Assembly: GCA_903872345.1 (NCBI GenBank)
Contig: CAIQKM010000040.1
Location: 1-64,000 of the forward strand
Direction of reading: 5' to 3'
Length of the DNA stretch: 64,000 nucleotides
Origin: an uncultured Verrucomicrobia subdivision 3 bacterium
GTDB taxonomy: Bacteria > Verrucomicrobiota > Verrucomicrobiia > Limisphaerales > UBA11358
This document shows, in pieces, positions 1 through 9,854 of this stretch (its first letter is position 1; every line of letters begins with the position of its first letter). A program made the translations under genes and the position numbers. The notes beneath the pieces are model-generated. The model was not told the DNA's origin. It saw only the letters and a list, made by a program, of their open reading frames with translations, and ran no database searches.

Positions 1-155
1 CAAACTGCGGGAATGCGGGGTGCCACCCTCAAGGAATCGTCGCAGAATTGAAATCGAAAAATGACCGAACAGTGAAAATATACAGGTTTTACCGACCTGA
101 AATCATTCTCAGCTAAATCTTAACCGGACAGTAGTGATTTGACGCGTTTATTTAT

Positions 156-182
156 TTAGAGCCTCCTCACGTCGGCTGCTAC
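156..182. repeat. Dispersed repeat copy 1, downstream of the DUF187-type gene
   Basis: A 27-base word ending in GTCGGCTGCTAC lies just past the 3' end of the gene ending at 199. It recurs without mismatch at 52002-52028, again just past the 3' end of a minus-strand gene. The rest of bases 1-198 holds no gene that I can support. Confidence 0.75.
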
Positions 183-198
183 GTCGTTTAACGAACGG

Positions 199-1686
199 TT
201 ATCGCCCCGCCGTATTGGTCCGCCCCCACAGGGCCGGCGCGCTGGCGATGCCGGTGCGGCTGATGGCGCGCAGGGCGAGCGCATCGGGGCTGGCATCGTC
301 CAGCCGGAGATTCGACTGACTGGCGGGGAAGATTTGCGTGGTCCAACTGCCGTTGGTGCGGAGTTGCAGCAACCACCAGCGGGCCGGCTCGCCCCCCGCA
401 TTGTCCCAGCGGGCGCGGATGGAATGGTTCCGGAGCGTAACGGAAAATGCCGGGGTGGCCGGCAATTTGGCGTTCAACCAAGGCGAGGCCGGGATGAGCG
501 CCGGTTCGCGATAGGCCTCATGGGCGAGCGAGGCGTCCAGCGTGGGATTTTTCATCAGGGCCGAAATGCTCCAATGCACGTGGCCGGCATCGGGAAATTT
601 CCGGGTCAGGCTGATTTCATTCAGGATTTCCGTGGCGGGCCAGCCGTCGCCGGTTTTGAGTGAGTTGAGGCCGGGCCACACATGACGGTGCTGCACGTTT
701 TCGCTGTTCCACCAGCCGAGCAGCGCGCCAAAGCTCTGGCCCTTGGAGCTGGTGGACCAGTAAAGCTGCGGCGCAAAATAATCGCACCAGCCCTCGCGCA
801 GCCATTTGCGAGAATCCGCATACAGTTCGGCGTAAGAATCAAAACCGGTGACCGTGGCCGGATATTTCGGCCGCCAGATGCCGAAGGGACTGATGCCGAA
901 TTTCACCCAGGGCTTGGCCGCCTTGATGTCGTGGTACACCTGCTCCATGAAGAGGTCCACGTTATGCCGGCGCCAGTCGTCGCGTGACAAACTTGGCGTC
1001 CCGTATTTTCGCCAGGTGGCGTTGTCGGGAAAATCAACATCCTGGCCGGCGGAGTTTTTCTCGTGATACGGATAAAAATAATCGTCGAAGTGCACGCCGT
1101 CCACGTCGTAGCGTTTCACCACATCCATGACCACCTTCAGCGAATAGGCCCGCACCGCCGGATCGCCCGGGTCCAGCCACAGATATTTGCCGTAGCTGCG
1201 CACAAATTCCGGATGGGTCTTGCTGATGTGATTGGCCGAGATTGGCGACACCGTTTGAAAATGATGCGCCCGAAACGGATTGAACCACGCGTGCAGTTCC
1301 AGTCCGCGCTGGTGAGCCTCGGTGACGGCGAAGCTCAGGGGATCATAATACGGCCACGGGGCGCGGCCCATGGCCCCGGTGAGATATTCCGACCACGGTT
1401 CGAAATCCGACTGGTACAGCGCATCGCAGGCCGGGCGGACCTGAAAGATCACGGCGTTCAACTTCAGCGCCACGGCGCGGTCGAGGATGGCGGTCAGCTC
1501 GGCCTTTTGCTGGGCGGTGGTCAGGCCGGGTTTGGAAGGCCAGGAGGAATTGCCCACGGTGGCAATCCACGCGGCGCGGAACTCCCGGGGCGGCGCGGGG
1601 GGCCAAGCCACGTCCGCCGCCAAGGCGGTCGCCGCCGGACGGTTCCACACCGCCAGCAGCAGAATAAAACAGAGTAAACGTCGCAT
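199..1686 (-). CDS. Exported glycoside-hydrolase-like protein (DUF187 / GHL10 family)
   Basis: This 495-residue protein starts at the ATG at 1686, which places a signal peptide (MRRLLCFILLLAVW, cleavage near ALAADV) directly at the N-terminus. A longer frame to 1734 would add 16 unlikely residues. The mature start REFRAAWIATVGNSSWPS, the VDGVHFDDYFYPY strand and the GISPFGIWR and DYFAPQLYW segments are typical of the GHL10 (DUF187, formerly 'YngK/lipoprotein') TIM-barrel family. The acidic pair in HFDDY is the likely active-site region. The C-terminal 90 residues look like a small beta domain. Members act on extracellular glycans, but the substrate is not predictable from sequence. It is transcribed away from the rhamnosidase block and seems monocistronic. 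Confidence 0.85.
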   Translation of the reverse strand: MRRLLCFILLLAVWNRPAATALAADVAWPPAPPREFRAAWIATVGNSSWPSKPGLTTAQQKAELTAILDRAVALKLNAVIFQVRPACDALYQSDFEPWSEYLTGAMGRAPWPYYDPLSFAVTEAHQRGLELHAWFNPFRAHHFQTVSPISANHISKTHPEFVRSYGKYLWLDPGDPAVRAYSLKVVMDVVKRYDVDGVHFDDYFYPYHEKNSAGQDVDFPDNATWRKYGTPSLSRDDWRRHNVDLFMEQVYHDIKAAKPWVKFGISPFGIWRPKYPATVTGFDSYAELYADSRKWLREGWCDYFAPQLYWSTSSKGQSFGALLGWWNSENVQHRHVWPGLNSLKTGDGWPATEILNEISLTRKFPDAGHVHWSISALMKNPTLDASLAHEAYREPALIPASPWLNAKLPATPAFSVTLRNHSIRARWDNAGGEPARWWLLQLRTNGSWTTQIFPASQSNLRLDDASPDALALRAISRTGIASAPALWGRTNTAGR

Positions 1687-1747
1687 CGCTATCCTTAAAC
1701 CAATTATTAAGCGCAGGTGCCGGGGACTTGGCAACGCTTTTCCACCA

Positions 1748-2064
1748 GGAACGGCGCGGCGGGGCGCAACTGAACACAGTGATAAAACCCTGACACTTCT
1801 CCCGAACGATAGCCTGGGCCGCCCTGCGCTGCGGAGCGCGGCTGTCCCAGCCGCAGCGCGTGGCTAGGCCAGTTGGCGGCGGAACTTGCACGCACCGGGT
1901 TGGCGGAACGGCGGGGGCATGAGCAGTTCAATCCGGCCCGGTCTGGCGGTACGCTGCGGCTGGGACAGCCGCGCTCCGCCGATGGTTGGCGTTGCCAGGA
2001 GGACTGACGTAACCGGTCACTGTGTCCGGTTGCGCCCGGCGCGGCGGGGCACGTTCTAAGATAC
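1748..2064. repeat. MITE-like imperfect inverted repeat with 28-bp perfect inner arms
   Basis: Bases 1831-1858 and 1952-1979 are perfect 28-base inverted copies, and each arm is itself palindromic around GCGGCTGTCCCAGCCGC. Outside them a second imperfect pair matches 17 of 19 bases: GCGCAACTGAACACAGTGA near 1766 and its complement near 2018. The element has no coding frame that I believe. It fills most of the gap between the genes ending at 1686 and starting at 2465. Confidence 0.7.
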
Positions 2065-2160
2065 AGCACCCGAGACCGAATAGCTGAGCGCCACCTACCC
2101 ATGAACCTCCATTATGGTTTCGCCGCATCGAGGAAACGGCCACAAAAGTTAGTTGGTCGC

Positions 2161-2310
2161 TCGCCCTCACCTGTGTCCTCCCCCGGGGAGAGGATTTTAC
2201 CTTGGCCCATTTTTTTGTTTTTTCGCCCACCGGTCCGACCCATCCAGCCGCTTGATTCACGAAATAGGCGGGAACCGTTTCTCCTTCTCCCCGGGGGGGG
2301 GAGAAGTAAA
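2161..2310. repeat. Degenerate head-to-head copies of the CTCTCC..GGAGAG repeat
   Basis: An inverted partial copy (CGCCCTCACC then CCGGGGAGAGG) lies near 2163-2195. A direct partial copy (GGGAACCGTTTCTCC then a G-rich arm) lies near 2269-2306. Both match pieces of the 95-bp element at 31024-31118 and 63613-63707. The AT-rich stretch from about 2320 to 2460 shows nothing I recognise. Confidence 0.5.
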
Positions 2311-2464
2311 TGGTTATATGACTATTTTTCTTTTTAGGATTACTGGATTACGTGTGAAAAACGACCAAAGCATGAACATTGACATTGTGATTCGGTTGTT
2401 TAGGCTTAAATCATACGCGAAAATATTCGGTCGGCCCAACCCGCCTCGTTGATAAACCATTATT

Positions 2465-2920
2465 ATGCAAAAATATAGATTCACCATAATTGGCTTGGCG
2501 CTCGCAGTTGCTATCGTTTTGCCGTGGGTGGTTGCGTATCGAAGCGATAAGGCTGTGCAATACCATTATGGACTTGTCGAAGGACGCCAACTTGAATGTG
2601 TGGCGATCGACGGCACACATTTCGACCGGTATTATTGTCTGGTATTCGATAGCTCCATGGAGGTCCGAGTGAATTACGGACACGGACAGATTCTCCTTGA
2701 TGGACGCCCGTTGCAATTTCCATTGGGGCAGAACATCTGCTTCTTGAAGCCGAATGGACACACGGATTTTTTGAAAATAGCAGATCGTGACATCACACCA
2801 GACTTCGAAGGTCGCAGCGAGATTTACTACATTTTTGGAAAAGTACCGCATCTGAAGCATTTCACATTTGGTGTCCCACGGACCGAATTTATCGCGCAGA
2901 AATTTCAGAATTTGAATTGA
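2465..2920 (+). CDS. Hypothetical protein with N-terminal membrane anchor
   Basis: The gene encodes 151 residues starting at ATG 2465. I do not recognise the family. Residues about 7-24 (IIGLALAVAIVLPWVVAY) form one hydrophobic segment, followed by a soluble domain rich in aromatic and beta-branched residues, so the likely topology is a single-pass or signal-anchored periplasmic protein. Base composition and codon choice are clearly more AT-rich than in the neighbours, which suggests a transferred or poorly expressed gene. No Shine-Dalgarno sequence is obvious. It stands alone between repeat-rich spacers. Confidence 0.6.
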   Translation: MQKYRFTIIGLALAVAIVLPWVVAYRSDKAVQYHYGLVEGRQLECVAIDGTHFDRYYCLVFDSSMEVRVNYGHGQILLDGRPLQFPLGQNICFLKPNGHTDFLKIADRDITPDFEGRSEIYYIFGKVPHLKHFTFGVPRTEFIAQKFQNLN

Positions 2921-3346
2921 GACTGATGCGTCCAATGTTGGCCGTTAAGCCCAGCGCTGCGTTATTGATTTTTGGAGAAATGAACACTTCGATTAACTTA
3001 GGAGAAATTTATCCCGCATTTTCGGACAATGCTTGTTCATCTTCCTCCTGTAAACCTTGAGAAGGCCGGGATGAGGGCGAGCGTGACACCCTTATTTCCA
3101 CCAAACAGCCGTAAATTTTTCGGTCTCCCGTCCGTACCATGAACCGCTTTCGTTTTCCTTTCGGGTTCAAGGGTTCATGGCGCGGAATTCGATATCGCGG
3201 AATTCTCACCGCTCTCCCCCATTTACCAATGTCGGGTAGAAAACCCGCGCGGGAAAAATTTCCCGGCAGTCCGACCCGCCCGAAAGAATTTTCACAAAAT
3301 ATCGCCATCCGCGGAAAAAACCTTTAAAAAGTCCGCACGCTCTCAC
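2921..3346. other. Intergenic spacer with repeat fragments
   Basis: No gene is supported here. The spacer holds a fragment of the dispersed box (GGATGAGGGCGAGCGT near 3068-3085), an inverted pair (ACCATGAACC at 3136-3145 and GGGTTCATGG near 3171-3180) and a direct repeat of GCGGAATTC near 3182 and 3197. The promoter of the rhamnosidase gene should lie in the last 150 bases, but I cannot place it. Confidence 0.5.
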
Positions 3347-6073
3347 ATGAACATCATACCGACCCTAAAACGCCTCGCCCTGCTCCACCTTGCCGCCGGC
3401 GGTTGCTGGACTCTTTCCGCCCTGGCCGCGCTCAACCCCGTGGATTTGCGCTGTGACTTTGTCCAAAACCCCTTGGGCGTGGATTCCGCCACCCCCCGCC
3501 TCTCCTGGAAACTGGCCGGCACCGGCCAGAACCAGCGGCAAACCGCCTATGAGATCGTCGTCACCCCGGCCGGCGGCGAAAACCCGCTCTGGGACAGCGG
3601 CAAGCTGGCCTCCGATGAAACCGTTCAGATTCCCTATGGCGGCGACAACTTGAAATCCGCCGAACAGGTTTTCTGGAAAGTGCGCGTCTGGGATGAAGCC
3701 GGCCAGCCCTCCGCGTGGAGCAAGACGGCCACCTGGACCATGGGCGTGCTTTCCCCCGCCGATTGGTCGGCCAAATGGATCACCGCCGCCGATACCAATC
3801 TGGCTTCCACCCGCCTGCGCCACACCTTCACCGTACGCCCCCACCTCCGCCGCGCGCTGGTCAACATTTGCGGCCTCGGCCAATATGAACTCACCTTGGA
3901 CGGCCAAAAGGTGGGCGATGATTTCCTTGCCCCCGGCTGGAGCAAATACGACAAAACCTGTCTCTACGACACCCGCGACATTACCGCCGCCCTGAAAACC
4001 GGCCCCAATGCCATCGGCATTCTGCTGGGCAACGGCATGTATAATGTCAGCACCACCGAAGGGCGCTTCACCAAATTCAAAGGCTCCTTCGGCCCCCAAA
4101 AGGCCATCGCCCAAATCCGGCTGGAATACGCCGATGGCACCGTCGAAACCGTCGGCACCGATGACTCCTGGCAGGTCGCCCCCGGCCCCATCACGTTTTC
4201 CTCGATTTATGGCGGCGAAGATTATGATGCCCGCCTCGCCCAACCCGGCTGGGACACCGCCGCCTTCCAGACTGACTCCGTCTGGCAACCCGCGACCGTC
4301 ACCAGCGGCCCCGGCGGCGAACTCAAAGGCCTCTCCTGCGCCGCCCCGCCGATTCGCCGGTTTGAAATTCACCGCCCCGTCGCCACCCGCACGCTTACCA
4401 ATGGCGATGTGGTGTTTGACCTCGGCCAGAACACCGCGCATCTGCCGGAAATCCGCGTGGCCGGTCCCGCCGGCAGCCGTGTCCGCCTCTACCCGACCGA
4501 ACTGATCAATGACGACGGCTCGATGCACCAAGGCTCCATGGGTGCCGGCCATCGCGGCGCCGTCTGGTGCGAATTCACCAAAGGCACGGATGGCGTGGAA
4601 ATTTGGTCGCCCCGCTTCTTCTATGTCGGCTGCCGTTACGTACAGGTTCATTGCACCTCCGCCGTCACCAACGGCCCGCTGCCGACGGTCAAATCGCTTT
4701 CGGCCGCCGCCGTCAATTCCGCCTCCGACCCCGTCGGGGAATTCGCCTGCTCCAACGACCTGTTCAATCGCATCCGCATGCTCGTCCGCTGGGCGCAGCG
4801 CGCCAACATGGTCAGCCTCATGACCGACTGTCCCCACCGCGAACGCCTCGGCTGGCTGGAGGAAGACCACCTGAACGGCCCCGCCCTGCGCTATGAATTT
4901 GATCTCGACCGCCTGTTCACCAAAACGTTGAACGACATCGGCGATTCGCAACTCACCAACGGCCTGGTGCCCACCATTGCGCCCGAGTACACCATCTTCC
5001 GCGATAAAAACGACACCACCCACCTGCGCGGCATGTTCGGCGATTCCCCCGAATGGAGCAGCACGTTCATCCTCGTGCCCTGGCAGCAATATGAATTCGC
5101 CGGCGACCTCGATTTGTTCCGCCAGCACTACGACGCCATGAAGGCGTACCTCGCCTATTTCGGCACCCGCACAAAAGATTACATTGCGAATTACGGTTTG
5201 GGCGACTGGTATGACGTCGGCCCCAATCACCCCGGCGTCTCCCAACTCACGCCCATCGCCCTCACGGCCACCGCCTTTTATTATCAGGATGTCGCCATCA
5301 TGGCGCAGGTGGCCGGGCTGCTTGGCAAATCCGCTGACGCGCGGGAGTACTCCGGCCTCGCGGAGAAAATCCGCGCCGCCTTCAATGCGAAATTTTATCA
5401 CGCGGAGAAACAGTCCTACGCCACCGGCTCCCAATGCGCCAACTCCATTCCCTTGGTGATGAATCTGTGCGAACCGGCCAACCGCGCCGACGTGCTGAAC
5501 GCCATCGTGGCCGATGTCCGCGCCCACACGAACGCCCTCACCGCCGGCGATGTCGGGTACCGTTACCTGCTTCGCGCCCTGGCCGACGGCGGCCGCAGCG
5601 ATGTGATTTTTGACATCAACAACCAGTCCGACAAACCCGGCTACGGCCTCCAGTTGAAACGCGGCGCCACCAGTCTCACCGAAGCCTGGGACGCCGGTCG
5701 GGGCTCCTCGCAGGATCATTTCATGCTCGGCCAGATTCAGGAATGGTTCTATCACGACCTCGCCGGCATCCGCTCCGCCGGTGCCGGTTTCAAGCAGATC
5801 ATCATCGCCCCGCAACCCGTCGGCGACGTCACCTGGACCCGCGCCACCTATGATTCCGTGCGGGGAAAAATTGTGAGCGATTGGAAACGCAATGCCACCA
5901 CCTTCACCTTGAAAGTCGTCATCCCGCCGAACACCACCGCGACCGTATTTGTCCCGGCTGCAGCGGGTGCCAAAGTCACGGTCAACAAGCCGGGTGCCAG
6001 CTTCCTGCGTGAGGAAAACGGTTGTCAAGTCTTCGCCACCGCTTCGGGGAGCTATACGTTTACGGCACGATAA
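3347..6073 (+). CDS. Secreted alpha-L-rhamnosidase (GH78)
   Basis: This 908-residue protein hydrolyses terminal alpha-L-rhamnose from plant glycans or glycosides. The N-terminus has a signal peptide (about residues 1-27, ending LSALAALN). It is followed by the Fn3-like and Bac_rhamnosid N domains (VDLRCDFVQNPLGVDS, LSWKLAG, then YELTLDGQKVGDDFLAPGW). The (alpha/alpha)6 catalytic domain contains DCPHRERLGWLEED from Asp494, which carries the conserved acidic residues, and SLTEAWD with Glu779. A C-terminal beta domain (IIIAPQPVGDVTW) closes the protein. Length and domain order are normal for GH78. Its stop lies two bases from the stop of the convergent GH2 gene. The rhamnose supports a pectin (rhamnogalacturonan) theme for the locus. 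Confidence 0.95.
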   Translation: MNIIPTLKRLALLHLAAGGCWTLSALAALNPVDLRCDFVQNPLGVDSATPRLSWKLAGTGQNQRQTAYEIVVTPAGGENPLWDSGKLASDETVQIPYGGDNLKSAEQVFWKVRVWDEAGQPSAWSKTATWTMGVLSPADWSAKWITAADTNLASTRLRHTFTVRPHLRRALVNICGLGQYELTLDGQKVGDDFLAPGWSKYDKTCLYDTRDITAALKTGPNAIGILLGNGMYNVSTTEGRFTKFKGSFGPQKAIAQIRLEYADGTVETVGTDDSWQVAPGPITFSSIYGGEDYDARLAQPGWDTAAFQTDSVWQPATVTSGPGGELKGLSCAAPPIRRFEIHRPVATRTLTNGDVVFDLGQNTAHLPEIRVAGPAGSRVRLYPTELINDDGSMHQGSMGAGHRGAVWCEFTKGTDGVEIWSPRFFYVGCRYVQVHCTSAVTNGPLPTVKSLSAAAVNSASDPVGEFACSNDLFNRIRMLVRWAQRANMVSLMTDCPHRERLGWLEEDHLNGPALRYEFDLDRLFTKTLNDIGDSQLTNGLVPTIAPEYTIFRDKNDTTHLRGMFGDSPEWSSTFILVPWQQYEFAGDLDLFRQHYDAMKAYLAYFGTRTKDYIANYGLGDWYDVGPNHPGVSQLTPIALTATAFYYQDVAIMAQVAGLLGKSADAREYSGLAEKIRAAFNAKFYHAEKQSYATGSQCANSIPLVMNLCEPANRADVLNAIVADVRAHTNALTAGDVGYRYLLRALADGGRSDVIFDINNQSDKPGYGLQLKRGATSLTEAWDAGRGSSQDHFMLGQIQEWFYHDLAGIRSAGAGFKQIIIAPQPVGDVTWTRATYDSVRGKIVSDWKRNATTFTLKVVIPPNTTATVFVPAAAGAKVTVNKPGASFLREENGCQVFATASGSYTFTAR

Positions 6074-6075
6074 GC

Positions 6076-8928
6076 TTACGGCAACTGTCCAAAAAAGAAA
6101 CTAACCGACCCGTGGTATTCGCCATGGGCCATGCCGCGCTGGCCGGCCGGGCACACCGCCTCCGCCGCCTGGAATTTGCTGCCAATCGGCGGAATGATGT
6201 CGAGCAAGCCGAGACCGCAGGTCGGCACCGGCGGCATCGTGTGCCCCGCCAGGTTGGCCGGCGGGAACTCGGGCGTCAGCACCTGCGTATAAGGCACATG
6301 GTTGGGAACGATCGTGATCAAGCCCTCCGCCGTTTGCCATTGCAGCCAGCGCACCCCGGCGAAGCAGCCTTTGAATTCCGGGTAAACCCAGTCATGCCAG
6401 CCGGTGATGGTATTGTTGTAATCATTCTCCCAAACCCCGAAACTCGCGCCTTCCAAGCGGTTCTGCCAAACGCGGTACGGCCCCTGCCCCAGCCAGCGCT
6501 TGTGTTTCACCAGCGTTTCCGGGTAATCAAACACCACCCCCAGATAATCATTCGTCCCCTCGGCGGCATAGGTGTAATCGCAATTGATCCACCCATTGCC
6601 ATTCACCCGCCACGAAACTGATTTCAACGCCCCGTCATACTTGACCGAGACCACCGAGTCCGGGCCGTCATCCGTGAATGTAATATCAGTTACCCGTCCG
6701 TCCCCGCCGGTAAAGCGAGGACCGTTTGTCAACGAAATCACCTGTTCACCACGCCGCACGCCTGTCAGCCGCCCGGTTTCCTTGCTGAACGTCACGAGCA
6801 AGTCCCCCGAGTTCACAGTAATGACCCCGTTGGTTTCCGAGGGCACGGCCGGATGGGTGACCGGTTCGCTCGACAGCTCATTGAGATAATCGCGGTAAAT
6901 TTCCAGCGACCAAGTCCAGGTCCACAGCTCCCGACCGTGCGGATCCTCCACGCGCAACGCCAGTTCATCCGCCCCCGCCGCGCCGGCCGGCAGCGCAAAA
7001 TCCAAATAGCCCGTCCCGCCCGGCGGAACGGACGGCGACTCAATGACCCCGTCAGATGTCACCATGAAATTGGCATTCGTCCCGCGACAGGACGGAAACT
7101 TGCGCAACTGCCACGAGAACTTGCAGTCATGCAGATCCGTAAAGCTGAACCGGTTCTCCACCGACAAAATCCAATTCGATCCCCGTGTCACCTGCACCGG
7201 CGACCAGACTTGCTTGACCGCATAGAAGCTCGCTTCGCGCTCGCGATTCGGTCCCACAATGCCATCCGGCGCCTCGTTGCCGCTCACATCAATCTGGCCG
7301 TTGTCCGCCCGCCGCACACCTTCATCCAGAAACGCCCAGATGAAGCCGCCACCGATATACGGACTGTGCTGCATCACGTCCCAGATTTCCGCCAGCCCCG
7401 CCCCGGCCCCGCCGTCATAAAGGCCGTGGTTAAATTCGGTCGGCATGTAGATGAACTTTTTCGCGGTGTTCGTGTCCACCAGATAATCGTTTTTGTGATA
7501 GGCGGTCGAAAAGCCGGCGGCGGCGATCTTTGCCAGCTTGTAGGGCAGATAGTGCGTGGTGTTCACCCCGCTGAAGGTCGCCCAGGGATGCAGCACCCGG
7601 CGCTGCTGCGGATCATACTGGCCAAACAAATGGTCAAAGTTGGTATTGAAACCGCCCTCGTTGCCGTTGTCCCAAAACAGAATCGCCGGATGATTTACAT
7701 CGCGCGTCACCATCTCCCTGACCAGGTTGGTGCCGGCGGCGGTGCTGTAATAATGATGCCAACCGCCCAGTTCATCGAGCACATACAGGCCCAGCTCATC
7801 GCACAAATCCAGAAACCGCGCGTCCGGCGGATAATGCGACATGCGCACGGCGTTCATGTTCATGTCCTTCATCGTCTCGATGTCCAGCCGGTGGACCGCA
7901 TCGCTCAGACAGCGACCCGAGTCCGGCCAGAACGAATGCCGGTCGCACCCCTTCAAAATCACCCGGCTGCCGTTCAGATAAAGCCCGTCGCCATCGCGCA
8001 CTTCAAACGTGCGAAAGCCAAACCGCTGGTTCATCACATGCACCACCTGCCCGTTCGCTTTCAACCGCACCTGTACTTGGTAAAGATTCGGCGTCTCCGC
8101 CGTCCACAGTTTCGGCGCGGCCACCTGGGTTGCCAAAGAAACCTGTTCCCCCGCAATGGCGGCCGTAAACGGCTGGCCCACAGCCTGCCCGTCCAACGTT
8201 TGAATCTGCGCCTCAATCACCCCGCCATTCGTGATGCCATTGGGAAAAACTTCCATGGCAAAATTGCCATCCGCCTGGGCATTTACCGCCACGCGGTCAA
8301 CAAACTCCGCCGGCTCCGCCTCCAATGACACCGGCCGAAAGATGCCGCCATACATCCAATAATCTCCCGTGCGCTCGGCCTGATTCACCGAGGCATCGGC
8401 CGAATGCTTGGCCACCGCCACTTCCAGATTGTTGCTGCCGCCAGTCTTGACCAGCGACGTGACTTCGTATTTAAACCTATAATATGCCCCCTGATGCACC
8501 GGCCCCACGGACTGGCCGTTCAACCGCGCCGACGCATCGGTCATCACGCCGTCAAACACCAGAAAGATCCGCTTGCCCGACCATTCGGCCGGCACCGTGA
8601 AATCGTGCTGATAGAGGCCGGTCTCGGGCGCGGGATTGGTGGCATCGCGGTGATAATGAATCGTGCCGAAACCATGCAGTTCCCAGCAGGAAGGCACCGG
8701 CAGATTCGTCCAATAGCCGGAGTGCGCGCCGGTGGTGCAGAAAAAATTCCACGGCACCGCGTCATCCTTGTCGTGACCGGAAAGATAGAGCCGCTGCGTC
8801 TCCTGCGCCTGCGCCATTGGCGTCAGCCCGATCGCCAGCAGCCAGGCCAAGGCGATCCGCTGCCAACCGCTGGCTGGTTTGGTGAAAAAAGTGCGCCCTG
8901 ATTCTGGCGAAGGTTGCTGTTTAAACAT
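6076..8928 (-). CDS. Exported GH2 glycosidase (beta-galactosidase type)
   Basis: The 950-residue product starts at ATG 8928 (MFKQQPSPESG), followed after about 20 residues by a signal segment (ALAWLLAIGLTPMAQAQ). An earlier ATG at 8964 would only lengthen the cytoplasmic leader. It shows the GH2 order of sugar-binding jelly roll, Ig-like domain and TIM barrel. The acid/base is Glu424 in DNGNEGGF and the probable nucleophile is Glu498 in MPTEFNHG. A long C-terminal beta region (after about residue 560) contains the LGQGPYRVWQNRLEG motif of beta-galactosidase small-chain domains. Beta-galactosidase is the likeliest activity, but GH2 also includes glucuronidases and others. The AraC gene lies 55 bp upstream on the same strand and may control it. 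Confidence 0.88.
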   Translation of the reverse strand: MFKQQPSPESGRTFFTKPASGWQRIALAWLLAIGLTPMAQAQETQRLYLSGHDKDDAVPWNFFCTTGAHSGYWTNLPVPSCWELHGFGTIHYHRDATNPAPETGLYQHDFTVPAEWSGKRIFLVFDGVMTDASARLNGQSVGPVHQGAYYRFKYEVTSLVKTGGSNNLEVAVAKHSADASVNQAERTGDYWMYGGIFRPVSLEAEPAEFVDRVAVNAQADGNFAMEVFPNGITNGGVIEAQIQTLDGQAVGQPFTAAIAGEQVSLATQVAAPKLWTAETPNLYQVQVRLKANGQVVHVMNQRFGFRTFEVRDGDGLYLNGSRVILKGCDRHSFWPDSGRCLSDAVHRLDIETMKDMNMNAVRMSHYPPDARFLDLCDELGLYVLDELGGWHHYYSTAAGTNLVREMVTRDVNHPAILFWDNGNEGGFNTNFDHLFGQYDPQQRRVLHPWATFSGVNTTHYLPYKLAKIAAAGFSTAYHKNDYLVDTNTAKKFIYMPTEFNHGLYDGGAGAGLAEIWDVMQHSPYIGGGFIWAFLDEGVRRADNGQIDVSGNEAPDGIVGPNREREASFYAVKQVWSPVQVTRGSNWILSVENRFSFTDLHDCKFSWQLRKFPSCRGTNANFMVTSDGVIESPSVPPGGTGYLDFALPAGAAGADELALRVEDPHGRELWTWTWSLEIYRDYLNELSSEPVTHPAVPSETNGVITVNSGDLLVTFSKETGRLTGVRRGEQVISLTNGPRFTGGDGRVTDITFTDDGPDSVVSVKYDGALKSVSWRVNGNGWINCDYTYAAEGTNDYLGVVFDYPETLVKHKRWLGQGPYRVWQNRLEGASFGVWENDYNNTITGWHDWVYPEFKGCFAGVRWLQWQTAEGLITIVPNHVPYTQVLTPEFPPANLAGHTMPPVPTCGLGLLDIIPPIGSKFQAAEAVCPAGQRGMAHGEYHGSVSFFFGQLP

Positions 8929-8983
8929 GTTTTTTTGACAGTTTGATAGTTCCACCACCGTCACCCGGCCACCGCCATCGTCA

Positions 8984-9835
8984 TCAACCTTTCAGGTGTT
9001 GCCGGAATTCCGTGGGGGTCATGCCGGTATGATGCCGGAAAAAATGGCTGAAGTAAAACTCGCTGGAAAAATTCAACTGGGCCGCGACGTCCTTGATGGA
9101 CAACCGCTTATCGGCCAGCAACAGCCGGGCCTGATCCAGCCGGGCGCGCTGAATATGGCCGTGAATGGTGCCCTGATTCGATTTTTGGAACAGCGCCCGC
9201 AAACCCGAATAGCTGACCTTGCCCAGCGCCGCCAGTTCCTTGGCCTTCCAGTCCCGCGCCGGATTGGCGGAAATCGCATTCAACACCCGCAGCACCGGCG
9301 GCGGCAATTCCTGATGCGGCGACACCAGCAAATCACGCGACATCAGCAGGCGACCCAGCATTTCCGTGATTTGAAGATGAACCTGCCATTCCCAACCGGC
9401 CGGCCGGCGGCGCACCAGCCGCAGCAATTCCGACTGAATGCGCGTGACCACCTTGAAATCCTCCAGCGTGAATTCGGCGTTTTCCTCGTCGCGAAACTCC
9501 TCGTGCCAGAATTCCAGACCCGGACCGCCGAAACGGAAACCCACGATGTTTAAATGCCGGCCCGGCGTCGGCAGATAGGTGCGCGGCTTGGCCATGTCCA
9601 CCAGCCAGATTTCCTTGCCCCGGCGCAGCTTGAAGCGGCGCGACTTGTACTCCAGCTCCCCTTCCCCCGACTGCACCCAGAACAGATGCGCGCCCGGTTT
9701 TTCAAAGCGTTCGTGACGGTCCTCCCGCTCCACCCGCCGGGTGCCCAGCGAAAACAGATGCCACAGCAACCGCCGGGCAATCGGCGATGGCTCGACAAAC
9801 AGCAGGCTGTCAGACTGGCTGGGCGTGGCGGACAT
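8984..9835 (-). CDS. AraC/XylS-family transcriptional regulator
   Basis: The 283-residue protein has an N-terminal cupin-like sensing domain (about residues 30-130, with HLFWVQSGEGELEY) and a C-terminal pair of helix-turn-helix units (WKAKELAALGKVSYSGLRAL and LSIKDVAAQLNFSSEFYFSH). It ends with FFRHHTGMTPTEFRQH, the AraC signature. It lies between the DUF1537/PdxA2 operon and the GH2 gene, all on the minus strand. Its start at 9835 is 19 bases from the upstream stop, so it may be both the last gene of the sugar-acid operon and the regulator of the glycosidases. The ligand is unknown and is plausibly a sugar released by those enzymes. Confidence 0.9.
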   Translation of the reverse strand: MSATPSQSDSLLFVEPSPIARRLLWHLFSLGTRRVEREDRHERFEKPGAHLFWVQSGEGELEYKSRRFKLRRGKEIWLVDMAKPRTYLPTPGRHLNIVGFRFGGPGLEFWHEEFRDEENAEFTLEDFKVVTRIQSELLRLVRRRPAGWEWQVHLQITEMLGRLLMSRDLLVSPHQELPPPVLRVLNAISANPARDWKAKELAALGKVSYSGLRALFQKSNQGTIHGHIQRARLDQARLLLADKRLSIKDVAAQLNFSSEFYFSHFFRHHTGMTPTEFRQHLKG

Positions 9836-9854
9836 TCCTTTAATTACAAAATCA

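Noticed and set aside
3365-6028. An 887-codon open frame antisense to the rhamnosidase gene
   Set aside because: It is a mirror of a strongly biased GC-rich gene. The peptide is Gly/Ala/Val-rich with no domain, and the sense strand carries a complete GH78 enzyme.
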